Part shown: positions 1-9,375 of the stretch, one piece after another
Layout: every line of letters begins with the position of its first letter
Position numbering within the stretch: the first letter of the stretch is position 1
Assembly: GCA_002709385.1 (NCBI GenBank)
Contig: PAQS01000040.1
Location: 91,066 to 155,065 of the forward strand
Reading direction: 5' to 3'
DNA from: Waddliaceae bacterium
Lineage (GTDB): Bacteria > Chlamydiota > Chlamydiia > Chlamydiales > GCA-2709385
DNA: 64,000 nt
The notes under the pieces: generated by a model
Told to the model about the DNA's origin: nothing
The model's input: only the letters and a program-made list of their open reading frames with translations
Databases searched by the model: none
Program-made: the position numbers and the translations under genes

Positions 1-2
1 GA

Positions 3-137
3 CATATTGCTAAAGCACTTGAAGAGTGTGCAAAAGAAGAAAATTTTGAGCAATTTGTGATTCTTATGAATATGCTTGAAGAACACTTTGTTGAATTAGA
101 AAGCGAATTTGATACGGTAACTTCTCCGACGATCTAG
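3..137 (+). CDS. C-terminal end of a probable Hpt (histidine phosphotransfer) domain protein, partial
   Basis: The window opens inside a gene that reads in frame from base 3 to a TAG at 135-137. The 44 visible residues form one amphipathic helix pair (ALEECAKEENFEQ...LEEHFVELESEF) followed by a short polar tail. This spacing, a helix rich in small residues, a turn with acidic residues and a second helix with LE..F..L, resembles the last helices of Hpt domains. The active-site histidine would lie upstream, outside the window. The link to the CheA pathway about 10 kb away is only inferred. Another helical-bundle protein is possible. Confidence 0.4.
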   Translation, partial: HIAKALEECAKEENFEQFVILMNMLEEHFVELESEFDTVTSPTI

Positions 138-161
138 CCTAGTAATGTGATATTAACTTAC

Positions 162-191
162 CCTTTGCTCAGTAAAGATACCGAGCAAAGG
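162..191. terminator. Hairpin between convergent genes
   Basis: A perfect 9-bp inverted repeat (CCTTTGCTC at 162-170, GAGCAAAGG at 183-191) with a 12-base loop lies between the convergent stop codons at 137 and 218. The loop can extend by GT/AC after one mismatch. No strong T-run follows on either strand, so termination efficiency is uncertain. A second small dyad (AGCTTA-GAA-TAAGCT, 215-229) overlaps the stop of the minus-strand gene. Confidence 0.5.
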
Positions 192-217
192 ATTAGGTAA
201 CTATTGGAGGCTAGAGC

Positions 218-3200
218 TTAGAATAAGCTATCTTTCACACGATTGTTATTTTTCCCTTCTCCACTACTTGTAGCAAAAAGGCTAGGTTCACCTTTGTTCT
301 TATCAGAAGACTTTGTTTTATCTTCAGGAAGGTTATCGTCGAAAGAAATAGCTGTCTTTTCTGTTTCTATATTAGTTACGGGAACTGCAATCGCTTCTGC
401 TTGTTCCATAAGTTGTTCGGCAGCTCCAGAGGAACCCAAGTTATGGTTTACAAACGTACCTAGATTAGAGAGTAGCGATTGCATTTTTTCATAGTTAGCT
501 TGAAGCTTTTGAAACTCTACAATACGTGTTTCATTTGCTTTCCACTTATCATACATTTCAAAATACTTTTTCTCCCATTTACTTACTTGGGATTCAGCAC
601 TTTTTATACTTTCATTTAATAAGTCTTGTAATCGTTGTTCTTGTTTACGTTGTAGCTCGAGTGCATTATGTAGTTCATTTTGCTTAGCTTTTTGCTCATT
701 CATCGTATTTTGTAACTCAATTCCTTGCATTCTTTGCTGCTCTAGCAAATCGCGAAGAACGGTTGTCTCTTTTACCTTTTTAGCAAGATGTTGCTGAAGG
801 ACTTTAATACGATTTTCTCTCTCATCCAATTCTTTTTTTGTTGATGAAAGAAGAGTTTCGTTTTCTTCTAAAGCTTCTCGGCATGTTTGCAACTCTCCTT
901 GAACTTGAGATGCTGACTGACTTTGTTCATCCAACATTTCCTGTAAATTGAGAGCTTTTTCTTCACATTCTTTACGGAACTCAATGCTTTCTTCAAGCTG
1001 CTCTTCCAAATGATCGTATTCTTCTTGTAAAGAGCTATATTTATCGTCTAATACTTGTTTTTCTTCAGCCAGAGCCTTTCCTTCTTCAATGACAGACTCC
1101 AAAGAAGCAATTTGTGATTCAAAATCATGAATCATTTGATTCTTTGCTTGAGTTTCTTCTTCTATCAATGCCTTTTGTGACTCTTTAAACTGAGCGTACT
1201 CTACTTTTACTTCTGCGAGCTGATCTCTGAGAGGTTCAAGTGATTCAACTTTTTCTTGAAGATTTGTTTTTTGTTTTTCTAATTCAGTTTTTTCTTCGCC
1301 TAAAGTATTTAGCTTTGTTTCTAGTTTGTCTCTTTCCTGATTTGCATCACGATAGTCATTTTCAATTTGACTCAAACGTTCTTTAAGAGTGCTATTATGA
1401 GAACTTAAGCTTTCATTGGTTTGGTGAAGGTCTTCTAAACGGCTTTTTAAAGAATGATCGTTAGTCTCTGCAGCTTCAAGTTGAATGCGTAAAGCCTTGA
1501 TTTCTTTACCGCGTTCTTCAAGATGCTGAGTGAGCTGATGGCACTTGTTACTAATTGAAACTTTTTCTGATACAGTTTCAAAGTAGCGTTCTTCAAGATC
1601 TTTGCTTTCACGAACAGCACGAACAAGAGTTTGCTTAACAACATCAATTTCTTTTTCAATATCACTGAAAGCTTGGGCACGTCTTGTAAGCGCAGCTTGA
1701 GTATCTTCCAGTTCTTTTTGAAGTTTTGTCGATTTTTCTTCTTCTTCAGAAAGTTTCGTGGTTTCTACTTTAAGCCTTTCTTCAAGTGACAATTTCAACT
1801 CTTGAAGTTCATCACGCTCGTTTACAATTTGTTGTATATATAATTCTTGATCTTTTAAGCTGCGTGTTACTTTTGTGATTTCACTATCATTACTTTCTTT
1901 TGTAGACTCAAGGTCAGCTAATTGTTTTTCAAGGCAAGCAACATTATTTATTGAAGAATCAAGCTCTTCTTTCAGAGCTTTCTTTTCATCATTATGTTGG
2001 GCAATTTCTTCTCTTAAATTTTCGACGATAGATTTTTGTTCGTTTAAATCTTCTGTAGATTGGGCATATTTCTCTTGAAGATGATTAAGAGTATTTTTTA
2101 ACTCTGTTTGCTCTAACTCTCTACCTCCAATTTCTTTTTCCATCTCGCGTTTTTGATCAGCAAGTTTCTTATAACCATATTCATACTTGCTTAACTCGCT
2201 GATTCGAGTATCACGCTCACGAATACCTTTCAGTAGTTTATCTACACGTTGCTTATTCAAAACAATTTGCTCTTGAGATGCTACAAGGCGCTTACGCAAC
2301 TCAGCCATCTCTTTTGTTTTATGCTCTACATCCGTATTTAAAGTGCTACGTTCTTCATGAACTTTCTGAAGCTCCGAAACAGAGTCTTGTAGGTGATTTT
2401 CTAGCTGTGTTCGGATAATATCACGTTCTTCTTCAACAATTTTATAGTCAGATCTTGACTGTTCAAGTTGATGAGTAAGCTCGTTTTTACTTTCAGTAAG
2501 GTTCTGTTTATCGGCATTAAGTTCTTCAATACGGCCTTGAAGTTGATAAAGGTTATCTTTTAATTGCTGTAGCTCAAGCTCTTTTGATTCAAGAGACTGT
2601 TTGCTTATTTGTAACTCATCACTTGCATCTTTGTTCTCTGAATATAAAGCTTCTAATGTTTCTAGACGTTCAGTTGTTTCATGATCTCTTTTCCTTAAAG
2701 TCTCTAGCTCTGATTGCGCTAATTCAAGGCTCTCTTCAGCTTGAGTCTTTTCACTTTCTAATCTAAGATTTTTTTCTTCCAACTTTGAGCAAGCATCGTG
2801 AACATAATGAAGTTTTTCATTAGCTTCAGAAAGACGAAGTTTTGTTAATTCAGCTTCAGATTGGCTTTCATTGAATTGAGGCTCTACACCAGCCAAACGA
2901 GTTTTTAATTCTTGGCATTTTTGTGTATATTCACTTGCACGCTGACTTAATTGCTTATTTTGCTCTTCTTTCTCAAATAATTCAGCTTTAAGTAATTCAC
3001 TTTCTTGTTTAACAGTCTCTAAACGAGCTTTAAGCTCACAAGTACTTAAAGTATCTTCTGCGGCATCTCCTTCAAGTGACTGCATTTGTTCCTGTAAAGA
3101 GTCAACAAGGTTATGTGCACGTCTCAGCTCTTCTTCAAGCTCTTTTATTTGATTTTGAGCTAAATCAGTTTCTTGCTGACTATTACTTAATGCCTCTTCT

Positions 3201-3823
3201 AAAGTACTGAGTACTTGCTCTTTTTCATGTAATTTTTGTTCAAGAGCTTGAATTTGCTCTAAAAGAGCATCTCTTTCAGCCTCTAAATTTTTTATTTTTC
3301 CACTATGATTTTCTTCTTTATTTTCTTTAAGTTCATTCAGCTCTAATTGAATGGCATCGTGCTTTTTCTTTAAAAGAACAAGTGTCTTTTTTAAACGAAT
3401 GTTTTCTTCAAAAGAATGAGAAGTCTCATGGTTATCTGAGTGATCTCTTAGATTATTTAACTCATTTTCTGATTGTTGAACCTTCTCTTGCATCTCTTCA
3501 AGAAGTTCTGTTTTTTCTCGCAAATGAATACTCATTTCTGAAAGACGCTGCTGCAAAGTATCCCAACTTTCTTGAGTATTTTCAGAAGAATTCTCTTTTA
3601 ATCTGTCGAGAGCTTCAATAAGTTCAGGATCATCTAAAGAAAGATTTTTTAATGGAGTTTGTACTTGAACTTCTTTTAGATGCTGCAAATGAGTCTCAAG
3701 CTCTTCGCGCTCTTCTCCCATTTCCTGGAGCTTTTTTTGTAACTCTTTCACTTTCTTTTTCTCAATGAAGAGAGTCTTGAGAACCTTTTTTATATCCTCA
3801 TCTGTATATGTTGTCTTGCTCAA
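218..3823 (-). CDS. Giant coiled-coil protein (1201 aa), function unknown
   Basis: Almost the whole chain, from about residue 15 to 1115, is charged heptad-like sequence rich in Glu, Lys, Gln and Leu with few prolines or glycines, as expected for a long parallel coiled coil. The last 85 residues are low-complexity and polar, probably disordered, and end in KDSLF. There is no signal peptide or membrane segment. The reading frame opens with TTG at 3823, preceded at eight bases by GGGGT; the next Met is residue 35, so the TTG start is plausible. It is transcribed divergently from the flagellar operon. Long coiled coils of this kind serve as SMC-like, cytoskeletal or polar scaffolds, or as effectors. 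No SMC head, Walker motif or myosin domain is visible, so no function is assigned. Composition alone will draw many spurious database matches. Confidence 0.75.
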   Translation of the reverse strand: MSKTTYTDEDIKKVLKTLFIEKKKVKELQKKLQEMGEEREELETHLQHLKEVQVQTPLKNLSLDDPELIEALDRLKENSSENTQESWDTLQQRLSEMSIHLREKTELLEEMQEKVQQSENELNNLRDHSDNHETSHSFEENIRLKKTLVLLKKKHDAIQLELNELKENKEENHSGKIKNLEAERDALLEQIQALEQKLHEKEQVLSTLEEALSNSQQETDLAQNQIKELEEELRRAHNLVDSLQEQMQSLEGDAAEDTLSTCELKARLETVKQESELLKAELFEKEEQNKQLSQRASEYTQKCQELKTRLAGVEPQFNESQSEAELTKLRLSEANEKLHYVHDACSKLEEKNLRLESEKTQAEESLELAQSELETLRKRDHETTERLETLEALYSENKDASDELQISKQSLESKELELQQLKDNLYQLQGRIEELNADKQNLTESKNELTHQLEQSRSDYKIVEEERDIIRTQLENHLQDSVSELQKVHEERSTLNTDVEHKTKEMAELRKRLVASQEQIVLNKQRVDKLLKGIRERDTRISELSKYEYGYKKLADQKREMEKEIGGRELEQTELKNTLNHLQEKYAQSTEDLNEQKSIVENLREEIAQHNDEKKALKEELDSSINNVACLEKQLADLESTKESNDSEITKVTRSLKDQELYIQQIVNERDELQELKLSLEERLKVETTKLSEEEEKSTKLQKELEDTQAALTRRAQAFSDIEKEIDVVKQTLVRAVRESKDLEERYFETVSEKVSISNKCHQLTQHLEERGKEIKALRIQLEAAETNDHSLKSRLEDLHQTNESLSSHNSTLKERLSQIENDYRDANQERDKLETKLNTLGEEKTELEKQKTNLQEKVESLEPLRDQLAEVKVEYAQFKESQKALIEEETQAKNQMIHDFESQIASLESVIEEGKALAEEKQVLDDKYSSLQEEYDHLEEQLEESIEFRKECEEKALNLQEMLDEQSQSASQVQGELQTCREALEENETLLSSTKKELDERENRIKVLQQHLAKKVKETTVLRDLLEQQRMQGIELQNTMNEQKAKQNELHNALELQRKQEQRLQDLLNESIKSAESQVSKWEKKYFEMYDKWKANETRIVEFQKLQANYEKMQSLLSNLGTFVNHNLGSSGAAEQLMEQAEAIAVPVTNIETEKTAISFDDNLPEDKTKSSDKNKGEPSLFATSSGEGKNNNRVKDSLF

Positions 3824-4162
3824 CTTTACTACCCCAGATTTTCTATAATAAACCTACTAATGGTTACGATAATGATTTCTTTCTAAAGTGTACAGAGCAA
3901 GACAACGTTTTTCCAAGAGAGAAGTAGAAATATTGACTGTCTTTTCTACTGTTAGGCTGTAATCAACCCTCAGTTGATTCAAAAGCATTAGAAAGGTTTT
4001 GATTTCTATAGCGACTTATTATACACCAACAATTGAGAGAGAGTGTATTAATGGAATGTAACTGTAATTAATATAAATTAAATGCATCTAACAGAGTTAC
4101 AGTTATTAATGTTCTATTACCTTTTTCAAAGTGAAAATCGTTCCCACATATAGGTCAGGAAG
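3824..4162. promoter_or_regulatory. Divergent intergenic region with two dyads upstream of fliF
   Basis: This 339-base AT-rich gap separates the coiled-coil gene from fliF and should hold promoters for both. Two dyads are visible: AATCAAC-CCTCA-GTTGATT (3961-3979), and a widely spaced pair TAACTGTAA (4059-4067) / TTACAGTTA (4097-4105). The second pair also aligns as imperfect 15-base direct repeats (GTAACTGTAATTAAT and GTTACAGTTATTAAT, 12 of 15 identical), which suggests two protein-binding sites. No convincing sigma-28 or sigma-54 promoter was found. The fliF ribosome site AGGAAG directly precedes its ATG. Confidence 0.4.
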
Positions 4163-5785
4163 ATGGACTTAGAGAGTATTAAGAATATAGGGCGACAGTT
4201 GGCTAAAGTTTGGAAGGATATAAAGACCTACCAAAAATTTACAGTTGTTATGGTCGCTCTTACGCTATTGGCTACAATGGCGGTTTTGGTCTTCAACGCT
4301 GCTGCCAATAATTACACTCCTTTATTTCCAGCAGGGCGTTTATCTATCACTGATGCAGCTGATATTAAAGGCTATTTAGATAGTGCTCGCATTAACTATA
4401 AAATACGATCAGACACTTTGATTATGGTGAATGAGAAAGATGTGCACCGTGTGCGTATGGATCTCGCTACCGTAGGTATTCCTAAACAAAATGCCAGTAA
4501 AGGATTTGAACTCTTTGATACAAATACATGGATTAAAGGGGAGAAGGAACTACAAGTTCTTGAAATGAGGGCTTTAATTGGGCAATTAGAGCAGGATATC
4601 ACTGAATATGAAAGTATTCGAGGGGCAAGTGTCATGTTAGATATTGCACCTCCTCGTCCTTTTGGTGGTGCTATGTATAAGAGTAAGGCTTCTGTGATTC
4701 TTACACTTATGCCAGGAGGAAGGATAAGTGCATCCCAGCTTAGAGCGATTACTTATCACGTATCTGGCTCTGTTCGCGGTTTGATGCCTAACATGGTTGC
4801 AATATCAGATAATACAGGGAAGCTTTATCAAGCTTTAGATCCCGATGGTAATGCAGACATGCTTCGAAGTGCTGAATTTTCTTTGGAAGAGCGCTTAAAG
4901 TCTAAAATCGATGGCATGCTTGCAATGATTGTAGGGCATGGCAATTTCTATAGTACAGTACAGGTTTCCATGAATCGCGATAAAACGATTCGTGAAAGAA
5001 AGGTTTTTAGTGGTGAAGTGGATGGCGTTCAGCTGGGAGAAGCTGTAGTTCAAAGTGTTACCGAATCTGGTTCTCAGATGACTGAACGCGAAAGAATGGA
5101 GATGGGAACGCCAGGCTCTAATACCGAAGCTGTGGCTGGAGCTGTGGCTGGAGAAGGTGGACAAGTTCTCAATCGCGATGAAAGTCGGAATCAACAAGTT
5201 CGGCAAATGGCTGTTCCTATAGATCATGTTAAAACCAATACGACTCCAGGGACAATTGAGAATATTTCTATTGGTGTGATGGTGGATAAGACAATTACTG
5301 TAGATAGTCTTGCCGATATCCCTGAAAGTGAAATTCAAAATGGTCTACGCGGAACTGAAATTTTAAGAACAGAAATAGAAAGTCAGTTAGCAAAAATTTT
5401 GGAAGGTTATGGGCTTCGTGCACAGCCGGCTGTAGATTTCGTAGAGTTTGATCATACCCGTGTGATGAAGCAAGCAGCGGAAGAATCTTGGGGTTCAATG
5501 TTAGCTATGGCAACACAAATAGCAACAATCATTTTTGTTTTAATTACAGTATTTGGAATGTTCTGGAGTTTTAATCGCTTCTGGCGCCGTCATATGCTTC
5601 GTCCTCCAACTCTTGAACAAGATGAAGAAGATATAGATATGCACTTTATTGAAGAACCTTCTTTAGTTGAAGTGGAAGCAATGGTGGAAGCAATTAAAAC
5701 TCGTTTCCAAAATGACCCACATACTGTTGTTGAAACAGTTCGTGATTGGTTAGTAGATCAAGATCAAACAGTAAATAAATTCTAG
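4163..5785 (+). CDS. fliF: Flagellar M-ring protein FliF
   Basis: FliF builds the MS ring, the inner-membrane base on which the flagellar rotor and export gate assemble. The 540-residue protein has the family layout: a short cytoplasmic N-terminus, a first membrane helix at about residues 25-46, paired YscJ/FliF ring-building domains (PLFPAGRLS..., then SKASVILTLMPGG...), a variable periplasmic stretch rich in Gly, Ser and Glu, a second membrane helix near residues 455-478, and a C-terminal tail (FQNDPHTVVETVRDWL) that matches the FliG-binding segment. That tail and the two-helix topology separate it from injectisome SctJ lipoproteins, which lack the FliG-binding end. It is the first gene of a tight operon with fliG 21 bases downstream. 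Chlamydiaceae keep a FliF homologue but not a full basal body. Confidence 0.93.
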   Translation: MDLESIKNIGRQLAKVWKDIKTYQKFTVVMVALTLLATMAVLVFNAAANNYTPLFPAGRLSITDAADIKGYLDSARINYKIRSDTLIMVNEKDVHRVRMDLATVGIPKQNASKGFELFDTNTWIKGEKELQVLEMRALIGQLEQDITEYESIRGASVMLDIAPPRPFGGAMYKSKASVILTLMPGGRISASQLRAITYHVSGSVRGLMPNMVAISDNTGKLYQALDPDGNADMLRSAEFSLEERLKSKIDGMLAMIVGHGNFYSTVQVSMNRDKTIRERKVFSGEVDGVQLGEAVVQSVTESGSQMTERERMEMGTPGSNTEAVAGAVAGEGGQVLNRDESRNQQVRQMAVPIDHVKTNTTPGTIENISIGVMVDKTITVDSLADIPESEIQNGLRGTEILRTEIESQLAKILEGYGLRAQPAVDFVEFDHTRVMKQAAEESWGSMLAMATQIATIIFVLITVFGMFWSFNRFWRRHMLRPPTLEQDEEDIDMHFIEEPSLVEVEAMVEAIKTRFQNDPHTVVETVRDWLVDQDQTVNKF

Positions 5786-5806
5786 GCCCACTAGTAGGAG
5801 ATAATT

Positions 5807-6847
5807 ATGCCTGATATGACTGGGCAAATAGATTTTAATAATATGGATCAGTCGCAAAAAGCTGCTCTACTTATGATTGCCTTAGGCCACAAGTGGGCAA
5901 CAGAAATTATGCGCCTCCTTAAACCAGCAGAGGTAAAAAAGGTTTCTTACTGGGTAAGTCAAGTCAATTATGTACCTCAAGAAGTTACAGAAGCGGTAAT
6001 AAGAGAGTTTTATGAATCATTAGTGCGTAAAACGTCTTTATCTTCGACTGGAGGAAGAGATTATCTACTAGAAGTTCTCACTGGACTTATGGGAACAAAT
6101 AAAGCAAGAGAATTAGTAGATGATATTGTAACTCAAGAAGATGCTGAAGTATTCCGTATCTTGAAAAAGGTTGATCCAAAACAGCTTGCTGCTCATTTAA
6201 AGCAAGAGCAGCCACAGACAGTTGCTCTCATGATGAGTTACTTAGAGCCAAGGCGTTCTGCCGCAATCATCGCAGAGTTTCAACAAGACATACAAACAGA
6301 AATTCTTCTTCGTTTAGCCAAGCTAGAAGAGACGGATCCAGATGTAATTGGAGTAATGGAACGCTCATTACAAGATAGTTTAGGTTCTGTAGCAGCAGGT
6401 AAACAAATGAAGAAAATTGGTGGTATTAAAGTCGTAGCAGAGATTCTAAATAATGTAAGTAAAGATATTGAAAAATCTATCATGGATGACATTGGAGATA
6501 GAGATTTTGATCTTGCTACTGAAATTAAAGATCTTATGTTCGTATTTGAAGATTTGGTGCTACTGGATGATAAATCAATTCAGACAGTACTGAAAGATGT
6601 TGAACAAAGTGATCTTGTGATGTCTTTAAAAGGTGCTACAGAAGGAGTACAAGAGAAGATTTTCCGCAATATATCCAAGCGACAAGTTGATTCTATCAAT
6701 GACGAACTTGCATTCCTTGGACCTGTAAAGTCTTCTAGTGTCCATGACGCACAGCAAAAAGTGATCAACATCATCCGTAAATTGGATGAAGAAGGAAAAA
6801 TCTTGATCCAAGGTAAAGGTGGTGGTGGAGATGAAATCATCAACTAA
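5807..6847 (+). CDS. fliG: Flagellar motor switch protein FliG
   Basis: FliG is the rotor protein of the cytoplasmic C ring that contacts the stator and generates torque. The 346-residue length is normal. The N-terminal FliF-binding domain begins QKAALLMIALG, the middle domain carries the EQPQT variant of the EHPQ motif, and the C-terminal torque domain shows FEDLVLLDDKSIQ and LKGATEGVQEKIF. In the torque helix ISKRQVDSINDEL the Arg and the adjacent acidic pair (D-E, aligning with E. coli Arg281, Asp288 and Asp289) are kept, so it should be functional in rotation and not only structural. AGGAG lies about ten bases before the ATG. Retaining a torque-competent FliG is the best evidence here for a rotating flagellum. 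FliM, FliN, MotA and MotB are not in the window. Confidence 0.94.
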   Translation: MPDMTGQIDFNNMDQSQKAALLMIALGHKWATEIMRLLKPAEVKKVSYWVSQVNYVPQEVTEAVIREFYESLVRKTSLSSTGGRDYLLEVLTGLMGTNKARELVDDIVTQEDAEVFRILKKVDPKQLAAHLKQEQPQTVALMMSYLEPRRSAAIIAEFQQDIQTEILLRLAKLEETDPDVIGVMERSLQDSLGSVAAGKQMKKIGGIKVVAEILNNVSKDIEKSIMDDIGDRDFDLATEIKDLMFVFEDLVLLDDKSIQTVLKDVEQSDLVMSLKGATEGVQEKIFRNISKRQVDSINDELAFLGPVKSSSVHDAQQKVINIIRKLDEEGKILIQGKGGGGDEIIN

Positions 6848-7604
6848 TAAGATTATTCGAGACTCGCGTGTAGAGGGAGTTGTATTTTGCTCACCTGGCG
6901 GTCAAATCGAACGGGAAGATACAACGAAAAAGCGGGATGCTGAAAGTCTGAAAGCATTAGAAGATTTTTGGTACCATAAAGGACTTCAAGAAGGAAAAAA
7001 GCAAGGTTTTGATGAAGGACTTGCTGAAGGACTAAGTGATGGTTATCGAAAAGGACAGGCTGAAGGAAAAGAATTAGGAGATAAAGAAGGCTTTGAACGA
7101 GGAAAGTCTGAAGGGCTAAATGAAGGAAGAGCTGAAAAAGAAGCTGAATTAAGAGAAGCTATAGATAAAGTATTAAAACTAGCTGATTCCTTTGTAATTA
7201 AAATTGAAGAAGTAATGGACGAAGCAAAGCCTGAAATCCTTCGTTACTGTAGTGCTCTTTGTGAACAAGTAATCGGAAGAGAATTAGAAAACCCTCAGCT
7301 TTTAGCAGAGATTGTAACAAAGCTGGTAAAGAAGACACAAACAGTTGTTCGATCTGAGCCTCTTACAGTTTTTTTACCTAGTGTAGATTTTATTGTGGTT
7401 CATGATGCCATTACTAAACGCATAGAAGAAGCTTCAATTAAAGCCCAATTAGAAATTATTGAAGATGAGCATATGGGGCCAGGACGTTGTTTAATCCAGA
7501 GTTCTATGGGCGCGTTCTCTTTTGATGTTAATCGGCAAATTCAAGAACTTGAAAGGCTTGCGTTTGAAGTGAAGGAAGAAGACAAGACTGAGGACCAAAA
7601 TTAA
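6831..7604 (+). CDS. fliH: Flagellar assembly protein FliH
   Basis: FliH is the peripheral stalk and regulator of the FliI ATPase in the flagellar type III export apparatus. The protein (257 aa from the ATG at 6831) shows the FliH hallmark: a run of G-x-x-x-G repeats at about residues 50-105 (EGKKQG, EGLAEG, DGYRKG, EGKELG, EGFERG, EGLNEG) that forms a helical dimer, followed by a globular C-terminal half related to V-type ATPase subunit E. The gene overlaps the end of fliG by 17 bases, indicating translational coupling. A GTG at 6819 would add four residues; the ATG is preferred because AAGG lies about eleven bases upstream. C. trachomatis has an unannotated gene (CT718) in the matching place between fliF and fliI. 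Confidence 0.88.
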   Translation: MKSSTNKIIRDSRVEGVVFCSPGGQIEREDTTKKRDAESLKALEDFWYHKGLQEGKKQGFDEGLAEGLSDGYRKGQAEGKELGDKEGFERGKSEGLNEGRAEKEAELREAIDKVLKLADSFVIKIEEVMDEAKPEILRYCSALCEQVIGRELENPQLLAEIVTKLVKKTQTVVRSEPLTVFLPSVDFIVVHDAITKRIEEASIKAQLEIIEDEHMGPGRCLIQSSMGAFSFDVNRQIQELERLAFEVKEEDKTEDQN

Positions 7605-8914
7605 TGGGATTTTGTCTTGATAAGGAAGTAAAAGCTATCCAGAGCTGGTCGGGGATCAAAATGAGTGGGCGAGTCAGTCAAATTATTGGCCTTCTCGTTG
7701 AGTCTGTTGGTCCTAATGTTCATATGGGTGAGATGTGTCTCATTTATAACAGAGATGGAGAGGCAATTCCTTGTGAGGTTGTAGGGTTTAAAGATAATAA
7801 AGTTCTTTTGATGACCTTAGGAGAAATGCGACGTATTGCTCCAGGATCAGAGGTTTATCCTACTGGTGATGTACATATGGTTTCCGTTGGTGAAGCTCTC
7901 TGTGGTCGAGTGATTGATGCCATGGGAAACCCAATTGATGGAAAAGGTCCCATAGCGAGAAAAAAGCTTTATCCAGTAGAAGCAGCTCCTCCAGAAGCAT
8001 TAAAACGAAATCGTATTCGAGATGTCTTAAGAACGGGAGTTCGTGCTATTGATGGCACATGCACTGCTGGAAAAGGTCAGCGCTTTGGTATTTTTGCTGG
8101 CTCTGGTGTAGGTAAATCTACTCTAATGGGAATGATTGCAAAGATGTCAGAAGCAGATATCAATGTAATTGGACTTATTGGTGAACGGGGAAGGGAAGTT
8201 CGTGAATTTATTGAACGAGAACTTGGGCCAGAAGGATTAGCAAAATCTATTGTAGTTGTTGTAACTTCTGACCAACCAGCTCTTTTAAGAGCAAGAGGAC
8301 CAAACGTAGCGACTGCAATAGCTGAGTATTTTCGAGACCAAGGAAAAAATGTTGTTCTCATGATGGACTCCATCACTCGCTATTGTATGGCTTTAAGAGA
8401 AATTGGTCTTGCAGTAGGAGAGCCTCCAACGACCAAAGGTTATACCCCTTCTGTGTTTGCGATGATGCCTAAAGTACTAGAACGGGCTGGAAACTCTGAT
8501 AAAGGATCGATTACAGGCATCTATACAATTCTAGTGGAAGGTGATGATATGAATGATCCCATCGCCGATACAGCACGATCGATTTTAGATGGACATATTG
8601 TATTATCTAGAAAATTAGCTGCCGCTAACCATTTTCCAGCCATAAGTGTTTTAGATAGCTTATCTCGTGTAATGTCAGATGTAGGATCTTCTGATTTGAT
8701 TGATCATGCTGGAAATTTGCGTGATTTATTGCAGGTTTACGCTGAAGCAGAAGATTTAATCAATATTGGCGCATATGCCGCAGGATCCAACTCTAAAATT
8801 GACAGAGCAATTGATCGAATCGATAAAATTAAAGAATTTTTACAGCAAAAATCTGATGAACATACCGCCTTCGAAGAAACAAGTGATTGGATGAAAAAGG
8901 TAGTAAGTGAGTGA
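7604..8914 (+). CDS. fliI: Flagellum-specific ATPase FliI
   Basis: FliI is the hexameric ATPase that unfolds and feeds substrates to the flagellar export gate. The 436-residue chain has an N-terminal beta-barrel, a Walker A loop AGSGVGKS at residues 165-172, a Walker B strand (VVLMMD) followed by SITRYCMALREIGLAVGEPP, and the catalytic-domain signature GYTPSVF. The start ATG overlaps the fliH stop in TAATG. Its closest relatives by function are FliI and the injectisome ATPase SctN; position between fliH and fliJ and after fliG decides for FliI. It ends in a GTGA overlap with fliJ. Confidence 0.94.
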   Translation: MGFCLDKEVKAIQSWSGIKMSGRVSQIIGLLVESVGPNVHMGEMCLIYNRDGEAIPCEVVGFKDNKVLLMTLGEMRRIAPGSEVYPTGDVHMVSVGEALCGRVIDAMGNPIDGKGPIARKKLYPVEAAPPEALKRNRIRDVLRTGVRAIDGTCTAGKGQRFGIFAGSGVGKSTLMGMIAKMSEADINVIGLIGERGREVREFIERELGPEGLAKSIVVVVTSDQPALLRARGPNVATAIAEYFRDQGKNVVLMMDSITRYCMALREIGLAVGEPPTTKGYTPSVFAMMPKVLERAGNSDKGSITGIYTILVEGDDMNDPIADTARSILDGHIVLSRKLAAANHFPAISVLDSLSRVMSDVGSSDLIDHAGNLRDLLQVYAEAEDLINIGAYAAGSNSKIDRAIDRIDKIKEFLQQKSDEHTAFEETSDWMKKVVSE

Positions 8915-9375
8915 AACGATTTCGTTTTAGATTAGAAAATGTCTTGTCCGTTCGAAAGACTGAAGAAAAAGAAGCAATGAAAGAAGTTTCAATTGCTAAG
9001 ATGCATTATGACGGAATTCGAGAGAGATTACGTAAGTTAGAGCTGGATGGAAAAAGAACAGAAGAAGAAATACGGGTAGCGCAGCTAAATCGAATACAGA
9101 TTGAACAGATAACAGCAGGGCACGAATTTCTAAAAGCTTTGAAGCGGAAAATACAAGAAGGACTAGAAGAACTGCATGAAGCAGATAAAATATTAAAATC
9201 TAAACAAGCTATATTAGTAGAAAAGACTCAAGAAAGGAAAACTCTTGAACGTCTAAAAGAAAAAAAATATGAAGAATGGTTGAAGAACTTGAAATGGCAA
9301 GAATCTGTCGAAATTGATGAAATTGCATCTACACGTTATTTAAGGAAGCAAGGAGAAATAAAAAATGAATTTTAG
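8911..9375 (+). CDS. fliJ: Flagellar export protein FliJ
   Basis: FliJ is the small coiled-coil central stalk that sits inside the FliI hexamer and couples it to FlhA. The 154-residue protein begins FRFRLENVLSVRKTEE, the usual FliJ opening, and is an uninterrupted antiparallel coiled coil of charged heptads throughout, with no other domain. It starts with GTG inside the GTGA overlap with the fliI stop, so the two are translationally coupled. Sequence identity in this family is low, and the call leans on length, opening motif and place in the operon. It may correspond to CT716 of C. trachomatis by position. Confidence 0.85.
   Translation: MKRFRFRLENVLSVRKTEEKEAMKEVSIAKMHYDGIRERLRKLELDGKRTEEEIRVAQLNRIQIEQITAGHEFLKALKRKIQEGLEELHEADKILKSKQAILVEKTQERKTLERLKEKKYEEWLKNLKWQESVEIDEIASTRYLRKQGEIKNEF

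Noticed and set aside
4895..5338. Antisense open frame of 147 codons inside fliF, and similar long antisense frames in other genes
   Set aside because: They lie opposite strongly conserved genes, have no ribosome sites and encode no recognisable protein.
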